DNA of 64,000 nucleotides. It comes from Lactobacillus sp. GTDB taxonomy: Bacteria; Bacillota; Bacilli; Lactobacillales; Lactobacillaceae. Shown here in pieces: positions 53,506-63,459 of the stretch (position 1 is the stretch's first letter; each line of letters starts with the position of its first letter). Below the pieces are notes generated by a model, which searched no databases, was not told the origin of the DNA, and saw nothing but the letters and a program-made list of their open reading frames with translations. The position numbers and the translations under genes were made by a program. The DNA lies in the NCBI GenBank assembly GCA_030455605.1, contig JAKDPD010000005.1, positions 1 through 64,000 on the forward strand. Reading direction: 5' to 3'.

Positions 53506-53537
53506 GCCAAAAAACAGTCTAAGGCTGTTTTTTTGGC
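53506..53537. terminator. Terminator between DUF1002 and rnhA
   Basis: GCCAAAAAACAG / CTGTTTTTTTGGC around a 7-base loop. It overlaps the last codons of the convergent rnhA gene. Confidence 0.8.
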
Positions 53538-54277
53538 ATCCGATCCATAACGCCATTTAATTTATGATCCACATATTCATTGCCGCGATTGTTAGCATGC
53601 CCTTTGGTCCACTCAAATTTAGTGTATGGAAATTGGACTAGCAAACGATCAAGTTCTTGCCACTGGGCGACATTTGCTAGTGGCCCATTGCTACGTTTCC
53701 AGCCTCGCTTTTTCCAACCAGCTAGCCACTTTAACTTAATGGCATTCAAAACGTATTTCGAATCCAGCACAAAGGTTAATTCTTGCTGCGCTAGTCCGAG
53801 TGCGAGTAATTTTTTCAGCGCTTCAATCAACGCTGTCTGCTCCATCTTGTTGTTGCTAGCACCGTACTCACCACCAGCACCAGACACTTGCCGCTGGTTC
53901 CACTCAATTAGATAGGCCCACGCCGCCTTATCCGTTGGTCGAACATGACCACCACGGTAATTGCCAGTATTACGCGTACCGCCATCAGTATAAATCGTCA
54001 CTGCAGACTCCGGCTTAGCGCTATGCTTGCTGACAGCTGGCGCTGGTGTGACCGCGGCTTGTTTAATTTTCGCAATCGCAGCTTGTAAGCTCATTTCCCC
54101 CGGTGCCAAAACAGCGGCTTGCGTTTCAGCATTCCAATTCAAATAATGTGTGGCATCACTAATCTGGGTAAAACTCTTGTACTCTGCCCCAGAATAGCCA
54201 GATACTTGCACTTTCGCTTCGGGCCAAGTGCGATAAATACCAGGTTGACGTCCTTTTTTTACAACATAAAATTTCAT
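53519..54277 (-). CDS. rnhA: Ribonuclease HI with N-terminal hybrid-binding domain
   Basis: 252 aa. Residues 1-50 form the RNase H1 hybrid-binding domain (FYVVKKGRQPGIYRTWPEAK). After a linker the RNase H domain starts with IYTDGGT. Catalytic carboxylates are in TDGG, KMEQTAL, LDSKYV and EYVDHKL. It cuts RNA in RNA-DNA hybrids in the cytosol. The C-terminal Pro/Lys tail overlaps a terminator. AGAGG precedes the ATG. Confidence 0.95.
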   Translation of the reverse strand: MKFYVVKKGRQPGIYRTWPEAKVQVSGYSGAEYKSFTQISDATHYLNWNAETQAAVLAPGEMSLQAAIAKIKQAAVTPAPAVSKHSAKPESAVTIYTDGGTRNTGNYRGGHVRPTDKAAWAYLIEWNQRQVSGAGGEYGASNNKMEQTALIEALKKLLALGLAQQELTFVLDSKYVLNAIKLKWLAGWKKRGWKRSNGPLANVAQWQELDRLLVQFPYTKFEWTKGHANNRGNEYVDHKLNGVMDRMPKKQP

Positions 54278-54362
54278 GGTATCCTCTTTGCTATCTCATT
54301 CAAGTAAAATGGTAAAATGTGTTTTATAGTCCATGTTAGTAGTAGAAAGGTGGCGTGACCAA

Positions 54363-55286
54363 GTGTTTTTTAACTCTAAAAAATATCGGATTGAAGCAGA
54401 AAAGAATCGAAAACAAAACCTTACCCGTGAGCCTTCCATGTTTAACATGATTAGTCTAGGGCTGTTAGCTAGTTTCGCGCCAACACGCCAGTTACTAAAA
54501 CTCTTCCCGCTAAAGCTCGACGATCAATCCCAAACACAGCGGCCATTGCCAGCTGACCAAATCCCAGTCATCTACTTTCACGGTTTTCGTGGCGGAGATT
54601 ATACCACTAACGTGATGGTCCATCAGGCTTTAGTCGACCAACAGAAATCAGATTACCTGAAGGTCACCATTGATTTACTGGGGCATTGCCAATTAACTGG
54701 CTGCTGGACCAACGACCATCACCCCATTGTCCAGGTGGTTTTTCGGCATCGAATTGCCGGTATTTATGCGACTGACTATTACTTAAGTCGCCTCTTACCA
54801 GTACTAAAGCGGCAATATGGGTTTGACCACTACGACGGAGTAGCCCACTCAATTGCTTGTCCGGCACTAATTCGCACGGAAATGCGCGCCGCCAGCAAAC
54901 GCCAATTTCCGCATTTGCATCGCTGTGCCATGATTGCTGGGCCCTTTAATGGCGTTACTTACTTAGGTGATATTCCCAACGTGAATGCCTTAACTGATAA
55001 AGGCCGCCCCAGCGCCATGAATTTGCACTACCTCTATCTCCTGTTACGACGCAAACGATTTAATCCAGAGATTGCCGTGCTGAATATCTACGGCAACGTC
55101 CTCGACAACACCAATACCGACAGCTTTATTTCGGTTGTCTCTGCTAAAAGCATTCGCTACATCCTAGCCCCTTATTCGCACTCCTATCATGAGGTCGAAA
55201 TCCGTGGTGCTGCGGCCGAACATAGCTGGATGCACGACAACCCGTTTGTCATTGATATTATTGATCAATTTTTAGGGCTTAAATAA
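54363..55286 (+). CDS. DUF915 alpha/beta hydrolase
   Basis: 307 aa, alpha/beta hydrolase of the DUF915 type, with one hydrophobic segment near residues 26-40. The opening is YFHGFRGGDY, and the elbow reads GVAHSIACPAL, so the Ser is in an unusual H-S-I-A context rather than G-H-S-M-G-G. The His lies in PYSHSYHEVE or AEHSWMH. I start at the GTG at 54363 because AAAGGTGG is 9 bases upstream; the track start at 54333 has no such site. Confidence 0.78.
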   Translation: MFFNSKKYRIEAEKNRKQNLTREPSMFNMISLGLLASFAPTRQLLKLFPLKLDDQSQTQRPLPADQIPVIYFHGFRGGDYTTNVMVHQALVDQQKSDYLKVTIDLLGHCQLTGCWTNDHHPIVQVVFRHRIAGIYATDYYLSRLLPVLKRQYGFDHYDGVAHSIACPALIRTEMRAASKRQFPHLHRCAMIAGPFNGVTYLGDIPNVNALTDKGRPSAMNLHYLYLLLRRKRFNPEIAVLNIYGNVLDNTNTDSFISVVSAKSIRYILAPYSHSYHEVEIRGAAAEHSWMHDNPFVIDIIDQFLGLK

Positions 55287-55311
55287 GCCTTAGTTAATTG
55301 GAGTAAGCCAT

Positions 55312-56769
55312 ATGATTTTGATTAAAAACCTGCTCTGGATTATCGGCCTTAGCAACGCCTTCTTATCCTGTTATATTGTCTTCCACCGCCGACGTTCCGT
55401 AGCCACCACCTGGGCTTGGTTAATTGTCTTGCTGATTTTTCCAGTATTAGGCCTAATTATTTATTCTTTCCTGGGACGTGGCATTTCACAAGAAAATCTT
55501 TTTGCCATCAACAAGCAGCACCATATCGGGCTCCGTAATGTCCAAAAGATGATTACCAAAGCGCCACGGACCAGTAATCCTCGCGACACAAGTCAAGCAG
55601 CCAACGTTCTGATTCGGCTATTAAACCATCGCCATGACTCGCCATTAACCAAGAATAACCAAGTTGAGCTAGTCACAGATGCCAAGGTGTTTTTCAGCAA
55701 ATTAATTGCTGATCTGACACTCGCACAAGCAACCATCAACATTGAATTTTATAGTTTTTATAATGACACAATTGGTAACCAGATTTTACATTTATTGATT
55801 CAAAAGGCTCAGGCAGGGGTTAAAGTTCATTTACTTTACGATGCTTGGGGATCACTTGGGGCTAGTCAGAGCTGGTTTGATCAGCTCAGACAAGTGGGTG
55901 GCAAGGTGTTGCCTTTTGTCACCTCGCGTAATGCCATTACCCGTTACCGCATCAACTACCATTTGCATCGTAAAATTGTTGTCATCGATGGTCGCACTTC
56001 TTGGACTGGCGGCTTCAACATTGGGGACCAATATTTAGGTCAAAAGAAAAAGTTTGGTTATTGGCGTGACACACAAGTCCGGCTACAAGGATCGGCTTCC
56101 CTTTTATTGCAAGAACGCTTCGTGATGGATTGGAACGCTTCAATTCATCACCCCAGCGAAATCATTACCTTTGACACACAATTATTTCCTGATTTGGATG
56201 AAAATGACTTGCCCACTAACGCCATCGCCACGCAAGTGGTCTTTGATGGACCGGACCGAGACGATTCGGACATGCGCAATGGCATGATTCGCCTCATGCT
56301 CTTAGCACGTAAACGGCTGTATATCCAAACCCCTTATCTCATCCCAGACAGCGCGCTCTTTGCCGCTTGGGAAATTATCGCCAAGTCGGGAATTGATGTA
56401 CGCATTATGATTCCTTGTAAGCCAGATCATCCGTTTATTTACCGTGCCACCCAATGGTATGCCAATGAGCTAACAAAATCCGGAATCAAAATCTACACCT
56501 ATAATCGCGGTTTTCTCCATGCAAAAACCATACTCGTCGATGATAAATATGCAACCGTCGGCTCAGTAAATCAGGATTATCGCTCTTACCACTTAAATTT
56601 TGAAGATAATGTTATCTTCTATGATCGTGACTTTAATCAAAAAATGGCTGAGACATTTGAACATGATCTCACCCACTCGACCTTGCTCACTAGCAGTGAT
56701 TTTGAACACCAAAATCGCTGGCTCAAAACCTTGCAGGCCTTTTCTCGGATGCTTTCCCCAATTTTATAA
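55312..56769 (+). CDS. cls: Cardiolipin synthase
   Basis: 485 aa. Two N-terminal membrane segments (residues about 3-20 and 33-55) then two phospholipase D domains, each with an HKD motif: HLHRKIVVIDGRTSWTGG and HAKTILVDDKYATVGSVN. It joins two phosphatidylglycerol molecules at the membrane. It follows the DUF915 gene by 25 bases with GGAG before the ATG, so the two may be one operon. Confidence 0.95.
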   Translation: MILIKNLLWIIGLSNAFLSCYIVFHRRRSVATTWAWLIVLLIFPVLGLIIYSFLGRGISQENLFAINKQHHIGLRNVQKMITKAPRTSNPRDTSQAANVLIRLLNHRHDSPLTKNNQVELVTDAKVFFSKLIADLTLAQATINIEFYSFYNDTIGNQILHLLIQKAQAGVKVHLLYDAWGSLGASQSWFDQLRQVGGKVLPFVTSRNAITRYRINYHLHRKIVVIDGRTSWTGGFNIGDQYLGQKKKFGYWRDTQVRLQGSASLLLQERFVMDWNASIHHPSEIITFDTQLFPDLDENDLPTNAIATQVVFDGPDRDDSDMRNGMIRLMLLARKRLYIQTPYLIPDSALFAAWEIIAKSGIDVRIMIPCKPDHPFIYRATQWYANELTKSGIKIYTYNRGFLHAKTILVDDKYATVGSVNQDYRSYHLNFEDNVIFYDRDFNQKMAETFEHDLTHSTLLTSSDFEHQNRWLKTLQAFSRMLSPIL

Positions 56770-56774
56770 GCAAA

Positions 56775-57254
56775 TTAAGCCGATTGAACCTCAATGCCAA
56801 CATCACCAAGATGCGCTTTTAATGCCCGAATCACGTCTGCTAAATCGCCACTGAAACGCAGGAGATATTGTCGTTCACGCTCAGATTTAAAAACACAAAT
56901 AACCGATGCCCGCCGGCGATTGGTAACATTGACGATTGTCACTTGGCGAATCTGTTTAATCGGAATTGTGCGCTTAAAATAGCCCGAGACGACTAGCCGT
57001 GTCTTGGTAATGCCAGAAAAACCGTCGACAATCGAAATTACCATGAATAGAGCCACAAAAATGGCCAAGCCTGAATCGCCAACTGTCAGATAATTACCAG
57101 AAAAGCCAATCCAAACAAACACCACGGCCCAAACAATTGACGAATAACGATAACGCGCTGCATAAGCGAGACTTGCCTGCCAATACCAACTATAAGTGGC
57201 ATACGCGGCCATTAAAATCACGATTAAAAGATTGAAACTATTTGCAATGGTCAT
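56775..57254 (-). CDS. Membrane protein with PH-like domain
   Basis: About 159 aa. Two hydrophobic segments (residues about 5-25 and 45-85 region) then a C-terminal beta-rich domain with YFKRTIPIKQIRQVTIVNV, resembling bacterial PH-like domains. Function unknown. I start at 57254 (MTIANSF), near GGGTG; the track's 57299 has no site. Convergent with cls. Confidence 0.6.
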   Translation of the reverse strand: MTIANSFNLLIVILMAAYATYSWYWQASLAYAARYRYSSIVWAVVFVWIGFSGNYLTVGDSGLAIFVALFMVISIVDGFSGITKTRLVVSGYFKRTIPIKQIRQVTIVNVTNRRRASVICVFKSERERQYLLRFSGDLADVIRALKAHLGDVGIEVQSA

Positions 57255-57346
57255 TTTATTCACCCCTAAATGTCTTACTGCTTCTATTATATCAGACAAG
57301 TAGCTTATAATTTAATCAGTCGTTTTATTTAGGAGGCAACATCGCA

Positions 57347-58048
57347 ATGACTAATTCTCAAATAACAGCCCTTAAAGCTGCTATGGTGGCAGCTCATCAC
57401 ATTGTTTTTTTAACTGGTGCAGGCGTTTCAACTCACTCTGGCATCCCTGATTACCGCTCAAAAAGTGGTATTTACAATGGTATCAGTGAACCACCGGAAA
57501 CCATCTTAAGCCCTGACACCTTGAACCACCGGCCACAATTTTTCTATGACTTCGTCATGCACAACATGTATTTTCCCGAAGCACAGCCTAATCTGATTCA
57601 CCGAAAAATTGCAACTTGGTGCCGAGCTAAAGGTACGCTAATCACACAGAATATTGATATCCTCGATACTAAATCCGCTAATCCGCACGTGATCGAATTT
57701 CACGGTAACTTATATCGGCTTTATTGCAGTAATTGCCACCAAAAAGTTAGTTTTAAAACCTATCAGCAAGGCTGGCGGCATGAAAGCTGTGGCGGTATTC
57801 TACGTCCTGGTATCGTGCTCTATAATGAAGGCATTGATTCAACTGTCCTAGAGCAATCAGTCGCTGCCATGCAGCAAAGTGATTTAGTCATCATTTGTGG
57901 CACTAGCTTCGTGGTCTATCCCTTTGCGCAGCTACTAGCATATCGGCAACCTGGCGCTAGCGTCTGGGCGATTAATAAAACGGCCATTGCAGCGACTGGG
58001 GTTCATAGTTTAATTGGCGACGCACTAGATGTCTTCAAAGAACTCTAG
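57347..58048 (+). CDS. Sir2 family NAD-dependent protein deacylase
   Basis: 233 aa. NAD-binding motifs are GAGVSTHSGIPDYRSKSG and TQNIDILD, followed by the catalytic His in VIEFHGN. The zinc module has CSNC, then HESCGG, so one of the usual four Cys is replaced by His or lost. AGGAGG precedes the ATG and TATAAT lies at 57306. Removes acyl groups from lysines in proteins. Confidence 0.92.
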   Translation: MTNSQITALKAAMVAAHHIVFLTGAGVSTHSGIPDYRSKSGIYNGISEPPETILSPDTLNHRPQFFYDFVMHNMYFPEAQPNLIHRKIATWCRAKGTLITQNIDILDTKSANPHVIEFHGNLYRLYCSNCHQKVSFKTYQQGWRHESCGGILRPGIVLYNEGIDSTVLEQSVAAMQQSDLVIICGTSFVVYPFAQLLAYRQPGASVWAINKTAIAATGVHSLIGDALDVFKEL

Positions 58049-58076
58049 TGCCTAATTACTTTGGAAAAGGAATAGC

Positions 58077-58838
58077 ATGTTTATTTTAAAACTTTATGCG
58101 CCATTTTTTAGTTTACAGAATTGGGGCAATGTCCTCACCAGCGGAAAAGATTGGCTAATCATCTTGACACTTATTCTGATGGAATGCTTATTAAGTGTTG
58201 ACAATGCCGTAGTATTAGCTGCGCAAACCCAAGTCTTGCCCAGCAAGAGCTACCAACGCAAGTCCTTAATTTATGGCTTATGGGGCGCTTACCTATTTCG
58301 CTTTATCGTCATCGGCATTGGTACTTATCTCATTAATTTTTGGGAAATTAAATTGGCAGGTAGTGCCTATCTATTTTATCTGGCTGTTAAATTTTTCTGG
58401 GATGAGCGTCATCCAAAAACTGCCAGTAAACAGCCACCTAAAACGATATCTTCTAAGAAGCACCACGGCTTATCCCTCTTTTGGCGCACCGTCATTGGGA
58501 TTGAAGCCATGGACATTGTCTTCTCAATCGACTCGGTACTGGCAGCCTTAGCCATCTCTGATAATCCGGTAGTCGTCCTTATTGGCGGTATGATTGGGAT
58601 TATCTGTATGCGGGGAGTCGCCGAGCTGATCATTAAATTAATGGTCATTATTCCCGAGTTACAAGCAATGGCCTATATTTTAATTGGCGTGATTGCCTTG
58701 AAGTTGGTAGTATCACTGCCACCACTGAATTACGAATTACCCAATAGCCTATTTGCATTTTTCGTCCTGGCTATTTTTCTACTAACCATCGGCTTTCACT
58801 TTTTGCGGCGCCACCGCGATAGCCACCATCGTTTTTAA
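58077..58838 (+). CDS. TerC family integral membrane protein
   Basis: 253 aa with seven to eight hydrophobic segments. The metal-linked motifs are LLSVDNAVVLAAQ and GIEAMDIVFSIDSVLAALAIS. TerC proteins have been tied to Mn2+ handling and metalation of exported proteins. It follows the sirtuin gene by 28 bases with AAAGGAA before the ATG, so the two may be co-transcribed. The substrate is inferred only. Confidence 0.9.
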   Translation: MFILKLYAPFFSLQNWGNVLTSGKDWLIILTLILMECLLSVDNAVVLAAQTQVLPSKSYQRKSLIYGLWGAYLFRFIVIGIGTYLINFWEIKLAGSAYLFYLAVKFFWDERHPKTASKQPPKTISSKKHHGLSLFWRTVIGIEAMDIVFSIDSVLAALAISDNPVVVLIGGMIGIICMRGVAELIIKLMVIIPELQAMAYILIGVIALKLVVSLPPLNYELPNSLFAFFVLAIFLLTIGFHFLRRHRDSHHRF

Positions 58839-58914
58839 TTAATCTTGACACTAAGGCTTGACAAATCGCTAAGAATCATTTAATCTAAATTTCAGTTAAA
58901 TATTTTTTCCAATG

Positions 58915-59080
58915 CAATAGAGGTTGCGACCTGCACTAGATGGATTAGAGTTCACAAAGACTTTGACGATTCATCTAAGGCACGTTGCCGAAACAACCTA
59001 ACTTTTTGTGAGGTCAGGTTGTTGGGCTACAAGAGCACATCTTGTAGACTGTCCTGGTCTGTCCCCAGGGAGCGCTATAT
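58915..59080 (+). promoter_or_regulatory. Lysine riboswitch (L-box)
   Basis: The stretch begins ATAGAGGTTGCGA, has the internal GTTGCCGAA element and ends GGGAGCGCTAT, all matching the lysine riboswitch consensus (AGAGGTGCGA, GCCGAA, GGAGCGCTAC). The ATAG/CTAT ends can pair as P1. It lies upstream of an amino-acid ABC transporter gene with a terminator between. Lysine binding should favour termination. Confidence 0.85.
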
Positions 59081-59120
59081 GATCTGGTATCAATTTTTGG
59101 TATCGTTATTGATGATAACG

Positions 59121-59150
59121 CCTCGTTGTATGAAACAACGGGGTTTTTTA
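59121..59150 (+). terminator. Riboswitch-controlled terminator
   Basis: CCTCGTTG, TATGAAA loop, CAACGGGG and a T-run (with G-T pairs) 40 bases downstream of the riboswitch. A small CGTTAT/ATAACG hairpin just before it (59104-59120) may take part in the switch. Confidence 0.85.
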
Positions 59151-59202
59151 ATACGCTTTTTATTGTGTTGGCTTTATTTAAAACCATGGGAGGTTTTTCA
59201 AA

Positions 59203-60831
59203 ATGAAGTCAAGACTTACTGCTTGTTTAACAAATTTGTTAGTTCTGTGCAGTTTATTGCTCGGATTCGGGCAATTTCAGTCCGTGCAAGCAGCTAAACA
59301 TGAACCAACGTTAAAAATCGGAATGGAGGCTAACTACCCACCGTACAATTGGACGCAAACGACGGCTACACATGGTGCAGCACCCATCGATGGCTCTAAA
59401 CAATTTGCTAACGGCTACGATGTCCAAATTGCCAAAATTATCGGGCGTCATTTGCATCGCCGGGTCGTGGTTGAGAAAACTCAGTGGGATGGGCTACTAC
59501 CAGCCTTAACTTCCGGCAAAATTGATTTAATTATTGCTGGAATGTCACCTACGTCTGATCGTCGTAAAGTCATCAACTTCTCGCAACCATACCGGAAAAG
59601 TACTTTTGTTATTATCGTCAACAAGGCCAGCAAGTTTGCAACCGCAAAAGGCCTAAACGATTTCATCGAGGCGCGTTTAACCGCGCAGCAAGGAACGCTA
59701 CACTATGATTTAATCAAGCAACTACGTGGTGCTAAGCGCGAAAACGCCATGACTGATTTCTCTGCCATGCGGCAAAGTTTACAGTCTGGTACCATCGATG
59801 GTTACGTAGCCGAAGACATCGAATACGAGAGCTACCATCGCGTTAATAAAAATATTGTCGCTATTAACCTAAGCCGGATGAAGGGCTTTAAGGTCGCAGA
59901 AAGTGATGCCATTACCTCAATCGGGGTAAAGAAGCGCAATACTACACTGCTGCGTCAGGTAAACCGTATCTTAGCTACCGTTTCAGCTGCTAAACGTGTG
60001 GCTCTCATGAACGCCGCCGTAAGACAACAGCCTCGGGCCGGCGACTCACAAACCACGCAAGAAAAGCATGAGAACCTGTTCGTCAAAATTATGAGACAAT
60101 ATGGCGGCATGATTTTAAGCGGGGTTGGGATGACCTTACTACTTGCCCTCGTTGGGACGATTGTTGGTTTCGTTATTGGATTACTCGTTGGCATTGTGCG
60201 CACAATCCCCACGCCAACAACTCGCGGCAAGCGTATTTTATTAAGAATCGTCAAGTGGCTCTTATCCGTTTATGTTGAAATCTTCCGGGGAACACCAATG
60301 ATGGTCCAAGCTGCCGTAATCTATTATGGCATTGCTCAATTGTGGCATATCAATCTCAACCGGACTGTCGCTGCACTTTTAATTGTTTCAATTAATACTG
60401 GTGCATATTTGGCAGAAGTCATTCGTGGTGGGATTACTGCCACTCCTCAAGGACAATTCGAAGCTGCCAGTGCTCTCGGGATGTCGCATAGCCAAAAAAT
60501 GTGGCACATTATTTTACCGCAAGCGATTCGCAACTGTTTGCCTTCAATTACCAACGAATTTATCGTCAATATCAAGGACACTTCGGTCTTAAGTATCATC
60601 TCTGTCTCTGAATTATTTTTTGTCGGTACGACCGTTGCTAGTCAGACCTTTGAATTTTTCCCAACTTACTTCATTATTTCGGTCATTTATCTCATTCTTA
60701 CCTTTAGTATCACGCGGATCTTTAACCTAATCGAGCGTAGACTAGCAGGTCCTAAGAATTATGATTTGATGGGAAATCAGTTACAAGTTGGACTTATGGA
60801 AAGCGAGATTCAGCACGATGACAACAACTAA
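59203..60831 (+). CDS. Fused substrate-binding and permease protein, probable lysine importer
   Basis: 542 aa. Signal peptide to about residue 29 (QSVQAAKHE), family-3 solute-binding domain (about 35-265: [29 protein letters not shown]), then a polar-amino-acid permease domain with five helices and the ATPase contact loop [21 protein letters not shown]. The two functions are in one polypeptide, as in GlnQ/GlnP-type lactic acid bacteria systems. The lysine riboswitch upstream indicates lysine as substrate. The ATPase gene follows with overlap. Confidence 0.9.
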   Translation: MKSRLTACLTNLLVLCSLLLGFGQFQSVQAAKHEPTLKIGMEANYPPYNWTQTTATHGAAPIDGSKQFANGYDVQIAKIIGRHLHRRVVVEKTQWDGLLPALTSGKIDLIIAGMSPTSDRRKVINFSQPYRKSTFVIIVNKASKFATAKGLNDFIEARLTAQQGTLHYDLIKQLRGAKRENAMTDFSAMRQSLQSGTIDGYVAEDIEYESYHRVNKNIVAINLSRMKGFKVAESDAITSIGVKKRNTTLLRQVNRILATVSAAKRVALMNAAVRQQPRAGDSQTTQEKHENLFVKIMRQYGGMILSGVGMTLLLALVGTIVGFVIGLLVGIVRTIPTPTTRGKRILLRIVKWLLSVYVEIFRGTPMMVQAAVIYYGIAQLWHINLNRTVAALLIVSINTGAYLAEVIRGGITATPQGQFEAASALGMSHSQKMWHIILPQAIRNCLPSITNEFIVNIKDTSVLSIISVSELFFVGTTVASQTFEFFPTYFIISVIYLILTFSITRIFNLIERRLAGPKNYDLMGNQLQVGLMESEIQHDDNN

Positions 60832-61561
60832 GCCAATTTTAAGTTTACAGCACTTACAAAAGCAATTTGGCCAACACCAAGTCCTGGAAGATATTTCATT
60901 TGATATCCAGCAAGGTGAAATTATGACGATTATCGGCCCTTCAGGTGGCGGTAAATCGACCACGTTACGCTGTATTAACTTGTTAGAAAAACCCACTGCT
61001 GGAAAAATTTGCTTCCATGGCGAGAACATCCTAGATCCGGGCTACCAGCTTAACCGCTATCGGGCAAAAGTGGGGATGGTTTTTCAGCAATTCAACCTCT
61101 TCATTAATAAAAATGTTCTAGAAAACTGTATGATTGGGCCAGAATTAGTGCTCAAGAAATCTCCAGAAGAAGCGAAGGCCACTGCCCTCGGCAACCTAAA
61201 GCTAGTTGGAATGTCACCCTATATTGATGCCAAACCCAATCAATTATCTGGTGGTCAGCAGCAGCGGGTAGCTATTGCCCGGGCAATCTCAATGAATCCC
61301 GAGTTGCTCCTATTCGATGAACCAACGAGTGCCCTTGATCCAGAAATGGTCAATGAAGTGCTAACTGTGATGAAGAAACTTGCAGCTACCGGGCTTACCA
61401 TGATTATCGTTACTCATGAGCTCGCCTTTGCAAAAGAAGTCTCCGATCAAATTGCCTTTATCTCCGGTGGGGTCGTAGCTGAAGCGGGAACACCAGCAGT
61501 TATGCTAGAGCACCCCAAGCTCGAAGCAACTCAAAAGTTCTTACGTCACTTTAACGCCTAA
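60818..61561 (+). CDS. Amino-acid ABC transporter ATP-binding protein
   Basis: 247 aa. Walker [11 protein letters not shown], signature [13 protein letters not shown], Walker [13 protein letters not shown], switch His VTHELAFA. I start at 60818 (MTTTKPIL) inside the end of the fused transporter gene (14-base overlap) with GGAAAGCGAG upstream. Partner of the fused permease and probably covered by the same riboswitch. Confidence 0.95.
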   Translation: MTTTKPILSLQHLQKQFGQHQVLEDISFDIQQGEIMTIIGPSGGGKSTTLRCINLLEKPTAGKICFHGENILDPGYQLNRYRAKVGMVFQQFNLFINKNVLENCMIGPELVLKKSPEEAKATALGNLKLVGMSPYIDAKPNQLSGGQQQRVAIARAISMNPELLLFDEPTSALDPEMVNEVLTVMKKLAATGLTMIIVTHELAFAKEVSDQIAFISGGVVAEAGTPAVMLEHPKLEATQKFLRHFNA

Positions 61562-61568
61562 CCAGCAA

Positions 61569-61602
61569 AAATAAGTAGGGAAATCCCCTACTTATTTTTT
61601 TA
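61569..61602 (+). terminator. Terminator of the lysine transport operon
   Basis: AATAAGTAGGGG-type stem: AAATAAGTAGGG, AAAT loop, CCCCTACTTATTT and a T-run. Confidence 0.9.
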
Positions 61603-61615
61603 TGGCAGTTTTATT

Positions 61616-61736
61616 ATTGGTCTATCAATATTGGTCTATATCTTTTGTCACTGTTTTCCTTATTGTTAGTGCTTGCATTGCATTATTACAGAATTGGTAT
61701 GTGCTTTATAATCTAATTGGTATATAATTACCAATT
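61616..61736. promoter_or_regulatory. ATTGGT repeat array and promoter of the PTS operon
   Basis: ATTGGTCTAT occurs twice (61616-61625 and 61630-61639, 14 bases apart), a half site ATTGGTAT at 61693, and a perfect palindrome AATTGGTA-TATAAT-TACCAATT at 61715-61736. A TATAAT at 61707-61712 is a probable -10 with a weak TTATTA -35. The palindrome resembles GntR/HutC-type operators, so a local regulator may repress the PTS; none is in the window. Confidence 0.6.
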
Positions 61737-61758
61737 GAACCAGACAGGAGGAAACAGG

Positions 61759-62652
61759 ATGCCAAATCTACTATTAATCAGTCATGGCGACTACGCAGCA
61801 GCAACCCTCGCCAGCTGCCAGATGATTGTTAGCCCACTACCAGATGTAAAGGCCATCGCTTTTAAACAAACGATGAACCAGAATGACTTGCTTAGCGAAA
61901 TTGAACGTGTGGCTACTAGTTTTAGTAGCTTGCCAACCATTATCGTTGACTTTAAGGGTGGCACCCCAGCCAACACTGCCCTGCGGTTTCAGGCTAACCA
62001 TCCTAGCGTTGCCATTTATACTGGCTTATCTTTTTCCTTGCTCTTAAGTGTTGCCACGGGAACAGCTCCTGAGCAGGCTTATCGGGAGGTAGCTGCAAGT
62101 AGCGGACTATTAACCACTAAGACTGCAGCTAAAACAACCGTGGCGCCACAGCCAACTAAAATAGCTCCTAAAGGTGGAAGCTTCAATGTCCGCATTGATG
62201 AGCGTCTAATTCATGGCCAAGTGGCCACGATGTGGACTAACCGCCTACAATTAACTCGGCTCATGGTGGTAGACAATCAAGTGGTTAAGAGTAGCATCCA
62301 AAAGACGGCACTCAAAACCGCTTGTCCGGCAAACGTTCATTTGAGCATATTAACCAGCAAAGGTGCTGCCAAGCGTACCAAAAGCCATCAGTATGATGGA
62401 CAACGCGTCTTGTTACTGGTTAAGGGGCCGGCTATCTTGAAAGAACTAGCCGACTTGCAAGTCACACTATCTGCAATTAATGTCGGTAACATGTGGACTA
62501 AACCAGGCTCAAAGCAAGTTGCAAAGAGTGTGGCTGTGACACCGCATGATATCGCTGACTTTGAAGCACTCGCCCAGCACGGCTTAAAGCTGTATCATCA
62601 AATGGTTCCAGCTGAATCAGCAGTTGACTTTATGCCACTGTTAAAAGCTTAG
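61759..62652 (+). CDS. PTS mannose-family EIIA-EIIB fusion
   Basis: 297 aa. EIIA domain (about 1-125) with phospho-His in LLISHGDYAAATL, a Thr/Lys/Ala linker (near residues 118-135), and a EIIB domain with FNVRIDERLIHGQVATMW containing the second phospho-His. The start at 61759 has AGGAGG upstream. First gene of a mannose-type PTS that imports and phosphorylates a hexose or hexosamine. The sugar cannot be told from sequence. Confidence 0.93.
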   Translation: MPNLLLISHGDYAAATLASCQMIVSPLPDVKAIAFKQTMNQNDLLSEIERVATSFSSLPTIIVDFKGGTPANTALRFQANHPSVAIYTGLSFSLLLSVATGTAPEQAYREVAASSGLLTTKTAAKTTVAPQPTKIAPKGGSFNVRIDERLIHGQVATMWTNRLQLTRLMVVDNQVVKSSIQKTALKTACPANVHLSILTSKGAAKRTKSHQYDGQRVLLLVKGPAILKELADLQVTLSAINVGNMWTKPGSKQVAKSVAVTPHDIADFEALAQHGLKLYHQMVPAESAVDFMPLLKA

Positions 62653-62670
62653 AAATAGAGGATTAATCAG

Positions 62671-63459
62671 ATGACTACTTGGTGGCAAATTATTTTATTA
62701 TCGGCACTCGCTTTTTGGATGATTATTGATCAGCTAACTGTTTGCTGGATTAGTAATCCGCTCTGCATTGGGATGATTAGTGGCCTCATTATGGGCAATC
62801 TCCAAACTGGCCTAATTGTCGGTGCAGCCTTACAACTAATGGTGCTAGGTGTTAGTACCTATGGTGGCGCCAGTATGCCCAACTTTTTAACGGGCGCCAT
62901 TATTGGCACGGTTTATGCCATAGGAGCCAATAAAGGTACGCAATTTGCGATTGGCTTAGCAGTGCCAGCTGGCCTCTTGATGGTCCAGCTCGATGTCTTA
63001 GCACGGTTTACGAATACGATTTTCCAAAAGCGAATTGATCGCTTTATCACCCAAAACAAGCCTCAGGCAACCGGGCGCAATGCTTACCTAGGTTTATTTA
63101 CCTGGGGCATCTCACGGTCCCTTCCCGTGTTTGTCCTCCTAATTGTCGTTAATCGGATTATCAAAAATGTGCTCGCCACCGTCCCAACTTGGCTAACCAA
63201 TGGGTTAAAAGTGTCTGGTGGCATTTTACCCGTCGTCGGGATTGCTATTTTATTGCGTTACTTGCCGACTAAGAAATATTTTTCCTACTTGCTAATCGGC
63301 TTCATTGCCGCGGCTTATCTCAAGCTACCAATGCTGGGAGTAGCCCTCTTGGGTCTAGCATTAGCATTATTAAACTATCAGCGTAAGCAAGCGCAAAGCC
63401 AAACCAGTAACAGTCATAACACTGAATACGAAAATGAGGCCGGTGAATATGAAAACTAA
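62671..63459 (+). CDS. PTS mannose-family EIIC permease
   Basis: 262 aa with seven to eight hydrophobic segments of the Man-type EIIC. Typical segments are VCWISNPLCIGMISGLIMGN, LMVLGVSTYGGASMPN and KVSGGILPVVGIAILLRYLP. An acidic, Asn/Glu-rich tail ends the protein and overlaps the start of EIID by 11 bases, so translation is coupled. Confidence 0.93.
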   Translation: MTTWWQIILLSALAFWMIIDQLTVCWISNPLCIGMISGLIMGNLQTGLIVGAALQLMVLGVSTYGGASMPNFLTGAIIGTVYAIGANKGTQFAIGLAVPAGLLMVQLDVLARFTNTIFQKRIDRFITQNKPQATGRNAYLGLFTWGISRSLPVFVLLIVVNRIIKNVLATVPTWLTNGLKVSGGILPVVGIAILLRYLPTKKYFSYLLIGFIAAAYLKLPMLGVALLGLALALLNYQRKQAQSQTSNSHNTEYENEAGEYEN

